Below are positions 36,012 through 43,180 of a DNA stretch of 64,000 nucleotides, piece by piece. The notes beneath the pieces are model-generated. The model made no database searches. It was given only the letters and a program-made list of their open reading frames with translations, and was not told the origin of the DNA. Within the stretch, counting starts at the first letter, position 1; each line of letters begins with the position of its first letter. The position numbers were made by a program, and so were the translations under genes. The stretch comes from Rhodophyticola sp017644125 (lineage in GTDB: Bacteria; Pseudomonadota; Alphaproteobacteria; Rhodobacterales; Rhodobacteraceae), in assembly GCF_042140125.1 (NCBI RefSeq), contig NZ_CP159473.1, one strand, 5' to 3'.

Positions 36012-37357
36012 AGCGCACCCGCTGGGACCGCCTGCAAGGCCAGTATCACCTTATCCGTGACTGCCTCGACGGCGAGGATGCCGTGAAAGATCAGGGGCAA
36101 CTGTATGTCCCGAAACCTGACGGAATGTCGGCGCAGAATTACACCCACTATCTCGACCGTGGCTGCTTCTATGGCGCACCGGAAATGACCCTCCGCGCCC
36201 TCTGCGGCCTCGCCCTTCGCAAAGACCCCGTGGTGTCCCTGCCGCCACGCCTCGAACCGATGCGCCTGAACGCGACGCATGAATCCGCCCCGCTCTCGAT
36301 CCTGATCGAAGACATGGTGCGCGAGGTCATGTCGATGGGACGCTTCGGCATCCTGCTCGACTTCCCCGGCGAGGGAGCGACCGTCAACACGGTTCCCCAC
36401 ATCTCGACATTCAAGGCAGAGAGTATCGAGGAGTACCAAACGGCCTTCGTCGATGGGCGGAAGGTGCTGACGCGCGTGCACCTGGCTTCGGATGAAGACT
36501 TCGAGGGTGCAGACATCACCTACGAATTGATCCTCGAAGACACGATCTACAAATTCCGCCGCTTCATCCGCGATCAGCACAAGGAGCGGGTCGATGTGGG
36601 CGACGAGATCATTCCGACGATCAACGGGCGCGCGCTGAACTCCATCCCCTTCCTGATGGTCAGCCATGAAGGTCTGCGACCGGAACATGTCACCCCGCCG
36701 TTTCTGTCGCTATGTCAGGTCGCCCTGAGCCATTTCAAAAACTCCTGCGACCGTGAACACGCGATCTATCTGACGGCCAGCCCGACGCCGTGGGTCGCGG
36801 GTTCGATCCCAGCGGACAAGGTGCCGTCGCAGATCGGCGCAGGCACGATCTGGACACTGCCGGAAGGCACGGAAGTCGGGATGCTCGAATTCCAAGGGCA
36901 CGGAGTCGCGGCTCAAAAGGAATTGATGGAGGAAAAAGTCGATACGATGGCGACGCTCGGTGCGCGGATGCTGTCGGTCACGATGAACCGCAACGAGACC
37001 ATCGACACAGCGACGCAGCGCACGCGGTCAGAGCTTGCGCTCTTGCATGGGGTGGTCGTGTCGGTCGAAACGGCGCTGAACCGTCTTCTGCGCCTCGCTG
37101 CTGAGTGGGTCGGTGACGATCCTGATGCAACTTCGGTATCGCTGTCGCGCGACTTCATCGAAGCCACGATGGAGCCGAAAATGATCGAGCAGCAGATGAA
37201 GCTGTATCTGTCTGGGATCATCAGCCGCGCCTCGCTGCATGAGAACCTGCAAAAGGGCGAGATCGTTCGCGCGGATCGCTCGTGGGAAGATGAGAAGGAC
37301 ATGATCGACGAGGACGGGGGCGACATTTCTCCCATCATCGGCACGCGGGATGTCTGA
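36008..37357 (+). CDS. DUF4055-family phage portal-like protein
   Basis: 449 residues. DUF4055 proteins occupy the portal position in tailed-phage genomes. Seen here: an N-terminal aromatic/acidic region, YVPKPDGMSAQNYTHYLDRGCFYGA, then SMGRFGILLDFPGEG, a central PFLMVSHEGLRPEHVTPPFLSLCQVALSHFKNSCDREHAI helical segment and a long C-terminal helix (EKVDTMATLGARMLSVTMNRNETIDTATQRTRSE). Portals form the dodecameric channel for DNA entry. It overlaps its neighbours on both sides (ATGA and TGATG). Confidence 0.8.
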   Translation: MKRTRWDRLQGQYHLIRDCLDGEDAVKDQGQLYVPKPDGMSAQNYTHYLDRGCFYGAPEMTLRALCGLALRKDPVVSLPPRLEPMRLNATHESAPLSILIEDMVREVMSMGRFGILLDFPGEGATVNTVPHISTFKAESIEEYQTAFVDGRKVLTRVHLASDEDFEGADITYELILEDTIYKFRRFIRDQHKERVDVGDEIIPTINGRALNSIPFLMVSHEGLRPEHVTPPFLSLCQVALSHFKNSCDREHAIYLTASPTPWVAGSIPADKVPSQIGAGTIWTLPEGTEVGMLEFQGHGVAAQKELMEEKVDTMATLGARMLSVTMNRNETIDTATQRTRSELALLHGVVVSVETALNRLLRLAAEWVGDDPDATSVSLSRDFIEATMEPKMIEQQMKLYLSGIISRASLHENLQKGEIVRADRSWEDEKDMIDEDGGDISPIIGTRDV

Positions 37358-37974
37358 TGCTGATCGACCCCGACTATGGCCTTCACGCCTCGCGCCCTGA
37401 CGGTGCTCAGGCTCTCTATCGGGCGGCCATCGCCCGGTCGGTCCTCGATCTGTTCGGCAAGGTCATTCCGGCCTCCGAACAGGACGAGGCCCAGCTTGCG
37501 CGGCGGGAGGCGCTTTACTTCCTGACGCGGGAACGCGGGGCGTGGGCGGAGTCTTGTCGCAACTTGTGTGACGCCGCTGGCCTCGATGCAGACGATCTGC
37601 GGTCGAATATCCTGCGGGTGCTGGCTGGGGCTGAGATCGTCGGCGCGGACCATCGCAGCACCTTCGGGGGCATCGACGCGGCCCGCGATTTGTGGGCGGC
37701 GGAAGAAGCGGCACCCGCAAAGGCTCAGGAGCAAAGGGTCAAGAAGAAGACCGCGAAACTGGCTGCGCCACGCCGGAGTGTAAAAGCGAGTTATTCCACA
37801 ATCCGTTCAGCCGTCCTGCCCCTGCTGGCTGAACCGCGCCAGTTCAGGGATTTGATCCACGCCACCGATGGTGAATTTGGCGATGCTGCGATCCGCAAGG
37901 TTCTCGCGAATGCCATCAACAAGGGCGAGATCGTCAGAAACGAAGAAAACCATACCTACGTTCTGGCGGCCTAG
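37357..37974 (+). CDS. Unknown protein following the portal gene
   Basis: 205 residues. The N-terminal 110 residues look like a helical domain; after a Lys/Ala-rich linker (APAKAQEQRVKKKTAKLAAP) the C-terminal 65 residues (YSTIRSAVLPLLAEPRQFRDLIHATDGEFGDAAIRKVLANAINKGEIVRNEENHTYVL) resemble a winged-helix DNA-binding domain. It could be a regulator or a DNA-contact packaging factor. The start overlaps the portal stop. Confidence 0.65.
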   Translation: MLIDPDYGLHASRPDGAQALYRAAIARSVLDLFGKVIPASEQDEAQLARREALYFLTRERGAWAESCRNLCDAAGLDADDLRSNILRVLAGAEIVGADHRSTFGGIDAARDLWAAEEAAPAKAQEQRVKKKTAKLAAPRRSVKASYSTIRSAVLPLLAEPRQFRDLIHATDGEFGDAAIRKVLANAINKGEIVRNEENHTYVLAA

Positions 37975-38067
37975 GACGAAGTGGTAAACGCTCCGGTCGT
38001 AATGCTCCCGGTGCATACCGCATATTGTCATTGCTAGACCGGGCGTCGCGCAGATCTTCACGTTCAG

Positions 38068-38102
38068 AAGAAAGGCGGGCTTCCGGGTCTGCCTTTCTTT
38101 TT
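38068..38102 (+). terminator. Rho-independent terminator inside the packaging module
   Basis: AAGAAAGGC (38068-38076) pairs over 9 bp with GCCTTTCTT (38091-38099), followed by TTTTTG. It divides the portal part from the terminase part. Confidence 0.85.
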
Positions 38103-38125
38103 GTGCGAACGTGAAGGAGATGCAC

Positions 38126-38506
38126 ATGTCTGAGGACAACGACCGCCTGATGGAGCAATTCATCGAGAAGGCCACGCCCAAGCTGCTTGAGGCGCTAACG
38201 GAACAGGTCTCGAAGCAGATCGAAGATCAGATCGGCGGGCTGAAAACCAATGCCGAAAAGATGCTCGACGAGATCAAGGATCAGCGGCGGGCCGCAGCGG
38301 AAGCAGCCGCGAAGGAGCAGGCCGAGGCTGGGCAACTCAAGACACTACTCGAACGCAAAGGCGACCCGGCGTCGATCAAGGATGCCTTGTCGCCTGAACC
38401 GATCCGACTGACCCGAGTGCAGGCCCGTGACGCGGCTCTCTATCGCCGCGCGAAGGCACAGGCCGAGAAGACCGGCACCACCTTGGAGATCGTGTCCGAT
38501 GAATGA
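38126..38506 (+). CDS. Coiled-coil protein, possibly scaffold-like
   Basis: 126 residues from the ATG at 38126 with GAAGGAG upstream. Long amphipathic helix from about residue 10 to 80 rich in Glu/Lys/Ala/Gln (TEQVSKQIEDQI, DEIKDQRRAAAEAAAKEQAE). This resembles scaffold or accessory proteins between portal and terminase genes, but no family is recognised. Overlaps the next gene by 8 nt. Confidence 0.6.
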   Translation: MSEDNDRLMEQFIEKATPKLLEALTEQVSKQIEDQIGGLKTNAEKMLDEIKDQRRAAAEAAAKEQAEAGQLKTLLERKGDPASIKDALSPEPIRLTRVQARDAALYRRAKAQAEKTGTTLEIVSDE

Positions 38507-38759
38507 TCTCGCCAAAGCCGCAGACGCAACCGCCCGCGAGTTTCTGGCGAGCACCTGTCGCACGGTGCGTGAGTTCGATGTGACCCTTGCCCGGAACGCC
38601 ATTCTCGACTGCCTGTTCTCGGCGGAAGAACCCGACTTCATTCGCGATGTTGGAGATCACCCGATCTATGGCCGGGACGCGCGGCGCGTCATTGGCCAGA
38701 TGGCCCCGCACATGGTCGAACTGGCCGGTCGCACGGCAACAGGCTGGCGCGCGGCATGA
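38499..38759 (+). CDS. Small unknown protein
   Basis: 86 residues from the ATG at 38499 (MNDLAKAADATAREF), helical. Overlaps the preceding stop by 8 nt and the following start by 4 nt, so it is embedded in a coupled string of genes. Family not recognised. Confidence 0.6.
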   Translation: MNDLAKAADATAREFLASTCRTVREFDVTLARNAILDCLFSAEEPDFIRDVGDHPIYGRDARRVIGQMAPHMVELAGRTATGWRAA

Positions 38760-39364
38760 GCATTCGCATGGAGCGAGTATTGCGTGCGCTGCCGAAAGAG
38801 GAAGGCGCGGGCCGTCGTGGGGTCATCCGCAACAGGCCCGATGTGGGCGAGATCGTTTGCGATCTCGTCCTATCGCGCCGCCCGCAGTCAGAGATTGCAA
38901 AGCGCGCGGGTGTCGATCTGACCACGGTGCAAAGGTTCAAGCAGAAGTTTGTCACCGACGAGGTTCGCAAGATCGTCATGGCCGAGGCCACTGTCGCGGA
39001 AGAATACGATCTCGACGACAAGATCAACGCAGGCCAGGACGACGTGCAGCAAGGCCTGCGGTCGATCATCAAGGAGCAGAAAGACATCTATGGCCTGATG
39101 AAGGACAAAATTGCCGATGGGCGCGACGTTGAAGACCTTGCTCCCGCCCTCGGCCAGCTTCTCCGCGATCAGGGGCAGTCGTTCGAACGCCTCCTGAAAT
39201 CCTACACCGCGTTGAAGGAGCGCACGACTGTTGTGCTTTCGATCAACGAGTTGCCCGAATGGTCAAAGTTGCAGGAGGTGCTTTTCATCGTTTTCGAGCA
39301 GCACCCGGAAGCCTTCGAACTGTTCCGCTCGCTCGCCCAAGAGCGGAGGCTGCGGCTTGAATGA
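38756..39364 (+). CDS. Putative small terminase subunit
   Basis: 202 residues. A predicted HTH around residues 35-60 (SRRPQSEIAKRAGVDLTTVQRFKQKFV) and a long acidic/helical oligomerisation region (85-175). Immediately upstream of, and overlapping, the large terminase gene, the usual position of the DNA-recognising small subunit. Assignment rests on position and architecture rather than a recognised family. Confidence 0.6.
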   Translation: MSIRMERVLRALPKEEGAGRRGVIRNRPDVGEIVCDLVLSRRPQSEIAKRAGVDLTTVQRFKQKFVTDEVRKIVMAEATVAEEYDLDDKINAGQDDVQQGLRSIIKEQKDIYGLMKDKIADGRDVEDLAPALGQLLRDQGQSFERLLKSYTALKERTTVVLSINELPEWSKLQEVLFIVFEQHPEAFELFRSLAQERRLRLE

Positions 39365-40670
39365 TCTCTCCCTCTACCTACGCACGCTTGAGGAGCGCCT
39401 TGACCCGACGGCGCTTTTCGAGCGTGTCGTAGGTGGACCCTGTGACCCGTGGCAGCGGCAACTGCTGACGACAAGCAGCCCCTTCGCGATGTGCCTCGCC
39501 TCACGGCGGATCGGCAAGTCGCAGACAACGGGTGTCCTTGCCGCGCAGACCGTCGCTGCGCCCGGTCGCACCGTCCTGATCCTGTCGCCCACGCTTTCGC
39601 AGTCCCAATTGCTGTTCAAGAAGGTGTTGCAGGCGTGGTCCGCGATGGCGTTGCCAATTCAGAAGACGCGATTGACGCAACAGGTGATGGAACTCGACAA
39701 CGGGTCTGCCGTCGTCTGCGTGCCCGCAGGTCAAGACGGTGAATCTGCTCGTGGCTGGGGCGTGAAAAACGGCGGCATTCTGATCTATGAGGAAGGCGCG
39801 TTCATTCCCGATGCCGTATTCGACGCGACACTGCCCATTCGTGAGGAAGGCGGCTTGATCCGGCTCATAACGACGCCGGGTCGCAAAGGTGGGTTCGCCC
39901 ACCAGCTTTGGATGGAAAACGACGAAGTCGAGAAGATCACGGCCCGTTCAACCGAGATTGAGCGGATGACCGAGAAAGTCGCCTTCGACCGCCGCTATAT
40001 GCCGCCCCTGCAATTCGCCGTCGAACATGAACTGCGCTGGGTTGGCGGCGGCGTCCCGTTCTTCGCGCCCGAGACCATCGAGAACGCCTTCGCCATCATC
40101 CTCGACGAGCGCAAGCCGCAGTGGACGACCTATGCCCAAGAACTCGGGCCGCGCCGCCGAACGATTGTCCGGGCCGAACGCATCCCGCAGATGAGTTATA
40201 CAGACCTCGCCCAAGTCGTGCGGAACCTGATGATGCAGGAACCGCTGGCTTCGACCGGATACCTTGTCGTCGATGCGGGCGGGCCGGGTCGCGCGTTCGC
40301 GGACCTGCTGGACGCTCGATCCGTTCTGAACACGCGGATGCAGATCGTCGGGGGCGACAACGAAAGTGAAAGCAAGGAACGCGGGCGCACCTTCAACAAC
40401 GTAGGGAAAAACATGCTACTCGGCACGCTGAACTCGGCGCTGCATACAGACGACCTGCGCATCGGTGACTTCCCCGCCCGCCGTGAGCTGCAACACGAGT
40501 TGGAGTCGTTCGAGGCCTCAATCGGCACGTCGGGCCGGATGCGGATTGAAGGCGGCACAAAAGCAGGTCACGCAGACATCGCAATGGCGGCGGCTATGGC
40601 CTACTGGCTGACGGATCATCGAACCGTTGGTGCGCATATCGGTGAGGCTCCGCTCAAGGGGTTTTGGTAG
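39357..40670 (+). CDS. terL: Large terminase subunit (DNA packaging ATPase-nuclease)
   Basis: 437 residues from a TTG at 39357 preceded by GGAGG; the overlap with the previous gene and the reading LNDLSLYLRTLEE support it over any internal start. ATPase: Walker-A-like ASRRIGKSQTT (about 52-60), Walker B ILIYEEGAFIP (about 140), coupling motif TTPGRKGG. Nuclease: YLVVDAGGPG (about 300) and C-terminal GHADIAMAAAMAY with conserved Asp. It would cut and translocate DNA into a procapsid through the portal. Confidence 0.85.
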   Translation: MNDLSLYLRTLEERLDPTALFERVVGGPCDPWQRQLLTTSSPFAMCLASRRIGKSQTTGVLAAQTVAAPGRTVLILSPTLSQSQLLFKKVLQAWSAMALPIQKTRLTQQVMELDNGSAVVCVPAGQDGESARGWGVKNGGILIYEEGAFIPDAVFDATLPIREEGGLIRLITTPGRKGGFAHQLWMENDEVEKITARSTEIERMTEKVAFDRRYMPPLQFAVEHELRWVGGGVPFFAPETIENAFAIILDERKPQWTTYAQELGPRRRTIVRAERIPQMSYTDLAQVVRNLMMQEPLASTGYLVVDAGGPGRAFADLLDARSVLNTRMQIVGGDNESESKERGRTFNNVGKNMLLGTLNSALHTDDLRIGDFPARRELQHELESFEASIGTSGRMRIEGGTKAGHADIAMAAAMAYWLTDHRTVGAHIGEAPLKGFW

Positions 40671-40674
40671 ACAA

Positions 40675-40714
40675 GACCCGCGCTCTCGTCGCGCTCGTGA
40701 GAATCACGCGGGTC
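40675..40714 (+). other. Hairpin after the terminase gene
   Basis: GACCCGCG (40675-40682) and CGCGGGTC (40707-40714), 8 bp with a 24-nt loop, starting 4 bp after the terL stop. No U-tract follows, so a terminator role is uncertain. Confidence 0.4.
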
Positions 40715-40740
40715 GATCTGCCTTGAGCACGATCAGCAAC

Positions 40741-40790
40741 CCCCGAAAAATGAGGCGCTAAGGCGGTTCTCGACGTTTTGGGTGTCATGG
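40741..40790. repeat. Imperfect intergenic repeat, copy 1
   Basis: CCCCGAAAAAT then 31 bp ending GTTTTGGG; aligned without gaps to 41321-41362, 32 of 42 positions match, including CGCT, TTCTC and GTTTTGGG. The minus strand reads QNVENRLSASFFGG, similar to the frame in copy 2. Confidence 0.5.
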
Positions 40791-40942
40791 TAGGGGCGTG
40801 ACACTAACCGCCTTCGCTGACGCGCTGCTACGTCGTCGGGCTGGCGGCAACCCGCTGCCACCGATTGCAAAGTCCCAACAGCGAAATGCCTAATGGGCAT
40901 TGGTATCTTCTTCTCACGAGCCAAGAGAAGAAAGGAGCTCTT

Positions 40943-41143
40943 ATGAAAGTACTAAACCCCGCCGCGCTCAAGCGGCGCGACTTCAACCGCCTCGGTAAGT
41001 ATCTGCTGGCGAACGGCGTGAGAGAAATGACTATCACACACGCCGACAGCACGCAAACGATGAAGTTCCACAAAGCCGTCTGGCGAGTGACGAAGGAGGA
41101 GGTGGCGACATCAGTCCAAGCGTGCGCGAACGGCTGCGCTTGA
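40943..41143 (+). CDS. Small unknown protein with strong ribosome binding site
   Basis: 66 residues (MKVLNPAALKRRDFNRL) from the ATG at 40943, 7 bp after AAAGGAG. TTCTTCTC (40908-40915) can pair with GAGAAGAA (40925-40932) next to this site, so translation may be structure-controlled. Basic and compact, ends CANGCA with two cysteines. Not recognised. Confidence 0.55.
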   Translation: MKVLNPAALKRRDFNRLGKYLLANGVREMTITHADSTQTMKFHKAVWRVTKEEVATSVQACANGCA

Positions 41144-41244
41144 TCAGCCAAGGCCTCAACCGCAACAGCTACGTGCGCTTCAAGCACTGTGGGCGAACCT
41201 ACATCTTCATGGAAGGTCGATGGTGGACCTCACCAAAGCTCTGA
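41122..41244 (+). CDS. Possible 40-residue small protein
   Basis: A GTG-started frame that overlaps the previous gene and reads like a folded small protein (RLRLISQGLNRNSYVRF, TYIFMEGRWWTSPKL) and stops 6 bp before a strong terminator. The nearest Shine-Dalgarno (AAGGAGG) is about 20 bp upstream. Low confidence. Confidence 0.25.
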   Translation: MRERLRLISQGLNRNSYVRFKHCGRTYIFMEGRWWTSPKL

Positions 41245-41250
41245 AAACCC

Positions 41251-41282
41251 GAAAACGGGCGGCTCGATAGCCGCCCGTTTTC
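41251..41282 (+). terminator. Strong terminator, probably bidirectional
   Basis: GAAAACGGGCGGCT (41251-41264), 4-nt loop, AGCCGCCCGTTTTC (41269-41282): a perfect 14-bp stem with A and T tracts at its ends. It closes the small-gene unit and lies 114 bp from the 3' end of the convergent minus-strand gene. Confidence 0.9.
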
Positions 41283-41320
41283 ATTTGTGTGCTGACACGC
41301 CCCCATGTGCACCCACACAC

Positions 41321-41371
41321 CCCCGAAAAATCGCCCGCTGATGGGCTTCTCCATGTTTTGGGCATTGCTAT
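41321..41371. repeat. Imperfect intergenic repeat, copy 2
   Basis: Second copy of the block at 40741. Here the central part forms GCCCGCTGATGGGC. The minus-strand frame reads QNMEKPISGRFFGG. Possibly a remnant of mobile or regulatory sequence. Confidence 0.5.
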
Positions 41372-41395
41372 GCCCGCCAGCCCACGACTGCTGTC

Positions 41396-42118
41396 TCATT
41401 CCTTGGCCGATGCTTTCGCGGACTGGAACCGCCAGATGGCATGGTCGAGGCTCAGGGGCGACCATTGGTGCCCGCGCTTGCGAAGAACCCGCGCGGCCAA
41501 TCGGACGAGAATTGCCGCCTGACGCGGTTGTGGTATCGCGTCCAACTTCAAGGCGTTACCAACATATCGCTGCACCATACGGTCGGGCTTTATCAGATTG
41601 TTGTCACCCGCCAGCATCATGAAATAATCGAATGCGATACCGCTGGATTGACCGGGCAGCCCCAAAATCATCGCCTCTGCATATTCGCGGCGTTCCTGAT
41701 CGAAATCGCTAAAGGAAATAATCCCGGCCTCGGTCAACGCGCGGCAGTAAAGCAGGACCGCTTCTGACTTGAGGATACCGGAGCGGGATGACGTGCGTTG
41801 CCTGTTCTGGAAAACGGTATCGGCCATCCCTTCAATGCCCAGATTATCGAACAGGGCTATGAGATCAGGTAGCCCGTTTTGACCAACACCTCTTGACTCC
41901 CTCGATAAAGCAAAACGCGTCCAGCCGGTGTAATCGCATAACTTCGAAACCACTTTCTGAGTGCTTGTGTATCGAACCCCAATTGAAAACACCGCATCGA
42001 CGACGCAAAGCGGCAGTGATGCGTAGCGGTATTCGTCCGCCAGCGCCGGGACTTCCAGTTCTGTTTGTTCGATGTGATCGGCCAGTTTCGAAACTGGCGA
42101 CGCGCTGACCAATTCCAA
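41396..42118 (-). CDS. HhH-GPD-like protein of unknown function
   Basis: 240 residues; only a TTG at 42118, with GGCAGGG upstream, is available as start because an in-frame stop precedes it. The segment LPGQSSGIAFDYFMMLAGDNNLIKPDRMVQRYV resembles the helix-hairpin-helix plus catalytic Asp of endonuclease III/AlkA-type folds, and an N-terminal SLPLCVVDAVFSIGVRYTS is also reminiscent of that superfamily. The catalytic Lys is not evident. It could be a nucleic-acid-binding or modification-sensing protein. Divergent from the XRE gene across a shared operator. Confidence 0.55.
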   Translation of the reverse strand: MELVSASPVSKLADHIEQTELEVPALADEYRYASLPLCVVDAVFSIGVRYTSTQKVVSKLCDYTGWTRFALSRESRGVGQNGLPDLIALFDNLGIEGMADTVFQNRQRTSSRSGILKSEAVLLYCRALTEAGIISFSDFDQERREYAEAMILGLPGQSSGIAFDYFMMLAGDNNLIKPDRMVQRYVGNALKLDAIPQPRQAAILVRLAARVLRKRGHQWSPLSLDHAIWRFQSAKASAKE

Positions 42119-42134
42119 CCCTGCCGCGATATGT

Positions 42135-42201
42135 AGACGATAAGTGACGCAAGAAGCGCACTCATCCTACTGACAGTCAAGAGTAATGTCACTGATCGTC
42201 T
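42135..42201. promoter_or_regulatory. Long inverted repeat in the divergent promoter region
   Basis: AGACGATAAGTGAC (42135-42148) and GTCACTGATCGTCT (42188-42201) match at 13 of 14 positions as inverted repeats, centred between the two divergent starts. It is the likely operator for the adjacent XRE regulator. Confidence 0.6.
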
Positions 42202-42237
42202 GTAGACGCATTGGCGACATGCGCCGTTTTTGGCAGC

Positions 42238-42456
42238 ATGGAAATTCGTGCCCGCTTAAGTCTCAACATGCGCCGCTTGCGCCAGTCGAAAGGCTGGTCG
42301 CAGGAGGAATTCGCGCATGAGGCGGGCCTGCACCGGACCTATGTCAGTGATCTGGAGCGCGGCGCTCGCAACCCAACGATCACCGTCGTTGACAAGCTGG
42401 CCACTGCATTAGGCGTAAACGTCGGCGCGTTGCCCGACGAGTTGGAAGACAGTTAG
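42238..42456 (+). CDS. XRE-family transcriptional regulator
   Basis: 72 residues from the ATG at 42238, consisting of a single HTH_3 domain: LSLNMRRLRQSKGWSQEEFAHEAGLHRTYVSDLERGARNPTITVVDKLATALGV. Typical of phage or restriction-modification controller-type repressors. The operator-like repeat lies 37-103 bp upstream and is shared with the divergent HhH-like gene. Confidence 0.9.
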   Translation: MEIRARLSLNMRRLRQSKGWSQEEFAHEAGLHRTYVSDLERGARNPTITVVDKLATALGVNVGALPDELEDS

Positions 42457-42528
42457 ACAACAGCCTGGGCTGGCGCATGCAAAGTGTTGGTCCGCCGAAA
42501 GACGGGCCTTGGCTAGCCTCGGCTTAGA

Positions 42529-42984
42529 TCACTTGCACGCCGCCACGAGGGCGTCAGCGCGGGTGGTGTCCGCGTCATGCGCCGGGATGCGCTTCACGCC
42601 CTTGGGGAACAGCAAGTAGTATTTGCCCGCCTTGCGTTCGACGCCGAGGCCGAGCGCGCCCATGTCGGTGCGCAAGGCCGACGACACGGTGTCTTTGTTC
42701 CAGCCGAGCATTTCCGTCAGTTCCTCGATGGTCGCTCCCTTCGCCAGCGCCTCGGCCATCAGGTGCCGCTTGCTGCCCGCCTTCGTGGCTTTCACGTCTT
42801 CGGGCTTGCCCGGCTCGATCATCACGCGGTCAGCGAGAACGCGGGGTTTGCGCGCCTTGGGCGTCTGGGCATCGACCATCGCGACGAGTTCGGCCTTTGC
42901 GGTCTTTTTGAGCGCGGAGGCCGTCAGCGGCTTCGCCAGTACGGCGTTGAGGGCAGTTTTGGTCTGGGTGTTGAGGTCGGTCAT
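42529..42984 (-). CDS. DUF3489-like DNA-binding protein
   Basis: 151 residues from the ATG at 42984 with GGAG upstream. After a helical Lys/Ala-rich N-terminus, the second half (GSKRHLMAEALAKGATIEELTEMLGWNKDTVSSALRTDMGALGLGVERKAGKYYLLFPKG) is the winged-helix of DUF3489, frequent on mobile elements of alphaproteobacteria. It is transcribed towards the XRE gene and away from the large PIN-like gene. Confidence 0.7.
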   Translation of the reverse strand: MTDLNTQTKTALNAVLAKPLTASALKKTAKAELVAMVDAQTPKARKPRVLADRVMIEPGKPEDVKATKAGSKRHLMAEALAKGATIEELTEMLGWNKDTVSSALRTDMGALGLGVERKAGKYYLLFPKGVKRIPAHDADTTRADALVAACK

Positions 42985-43180
42985 GTCAGTCACTCCGTTG
43001 ATGTGTTCCCGAAAAGTTCCGGGCATAACTGAGTTATCGGACCTGTCCCCGGCGCTGCTCAACCGGAGAATTGCAGAAACAACTACTTAAGGGACGACCG
43101 TCTACATCCTGCGTCTGCTCGACTTTTCGCCACAAGGCGGATAAGTTGGCGTTCGCAGCAATACTCTAAGGCAAGAAAAC

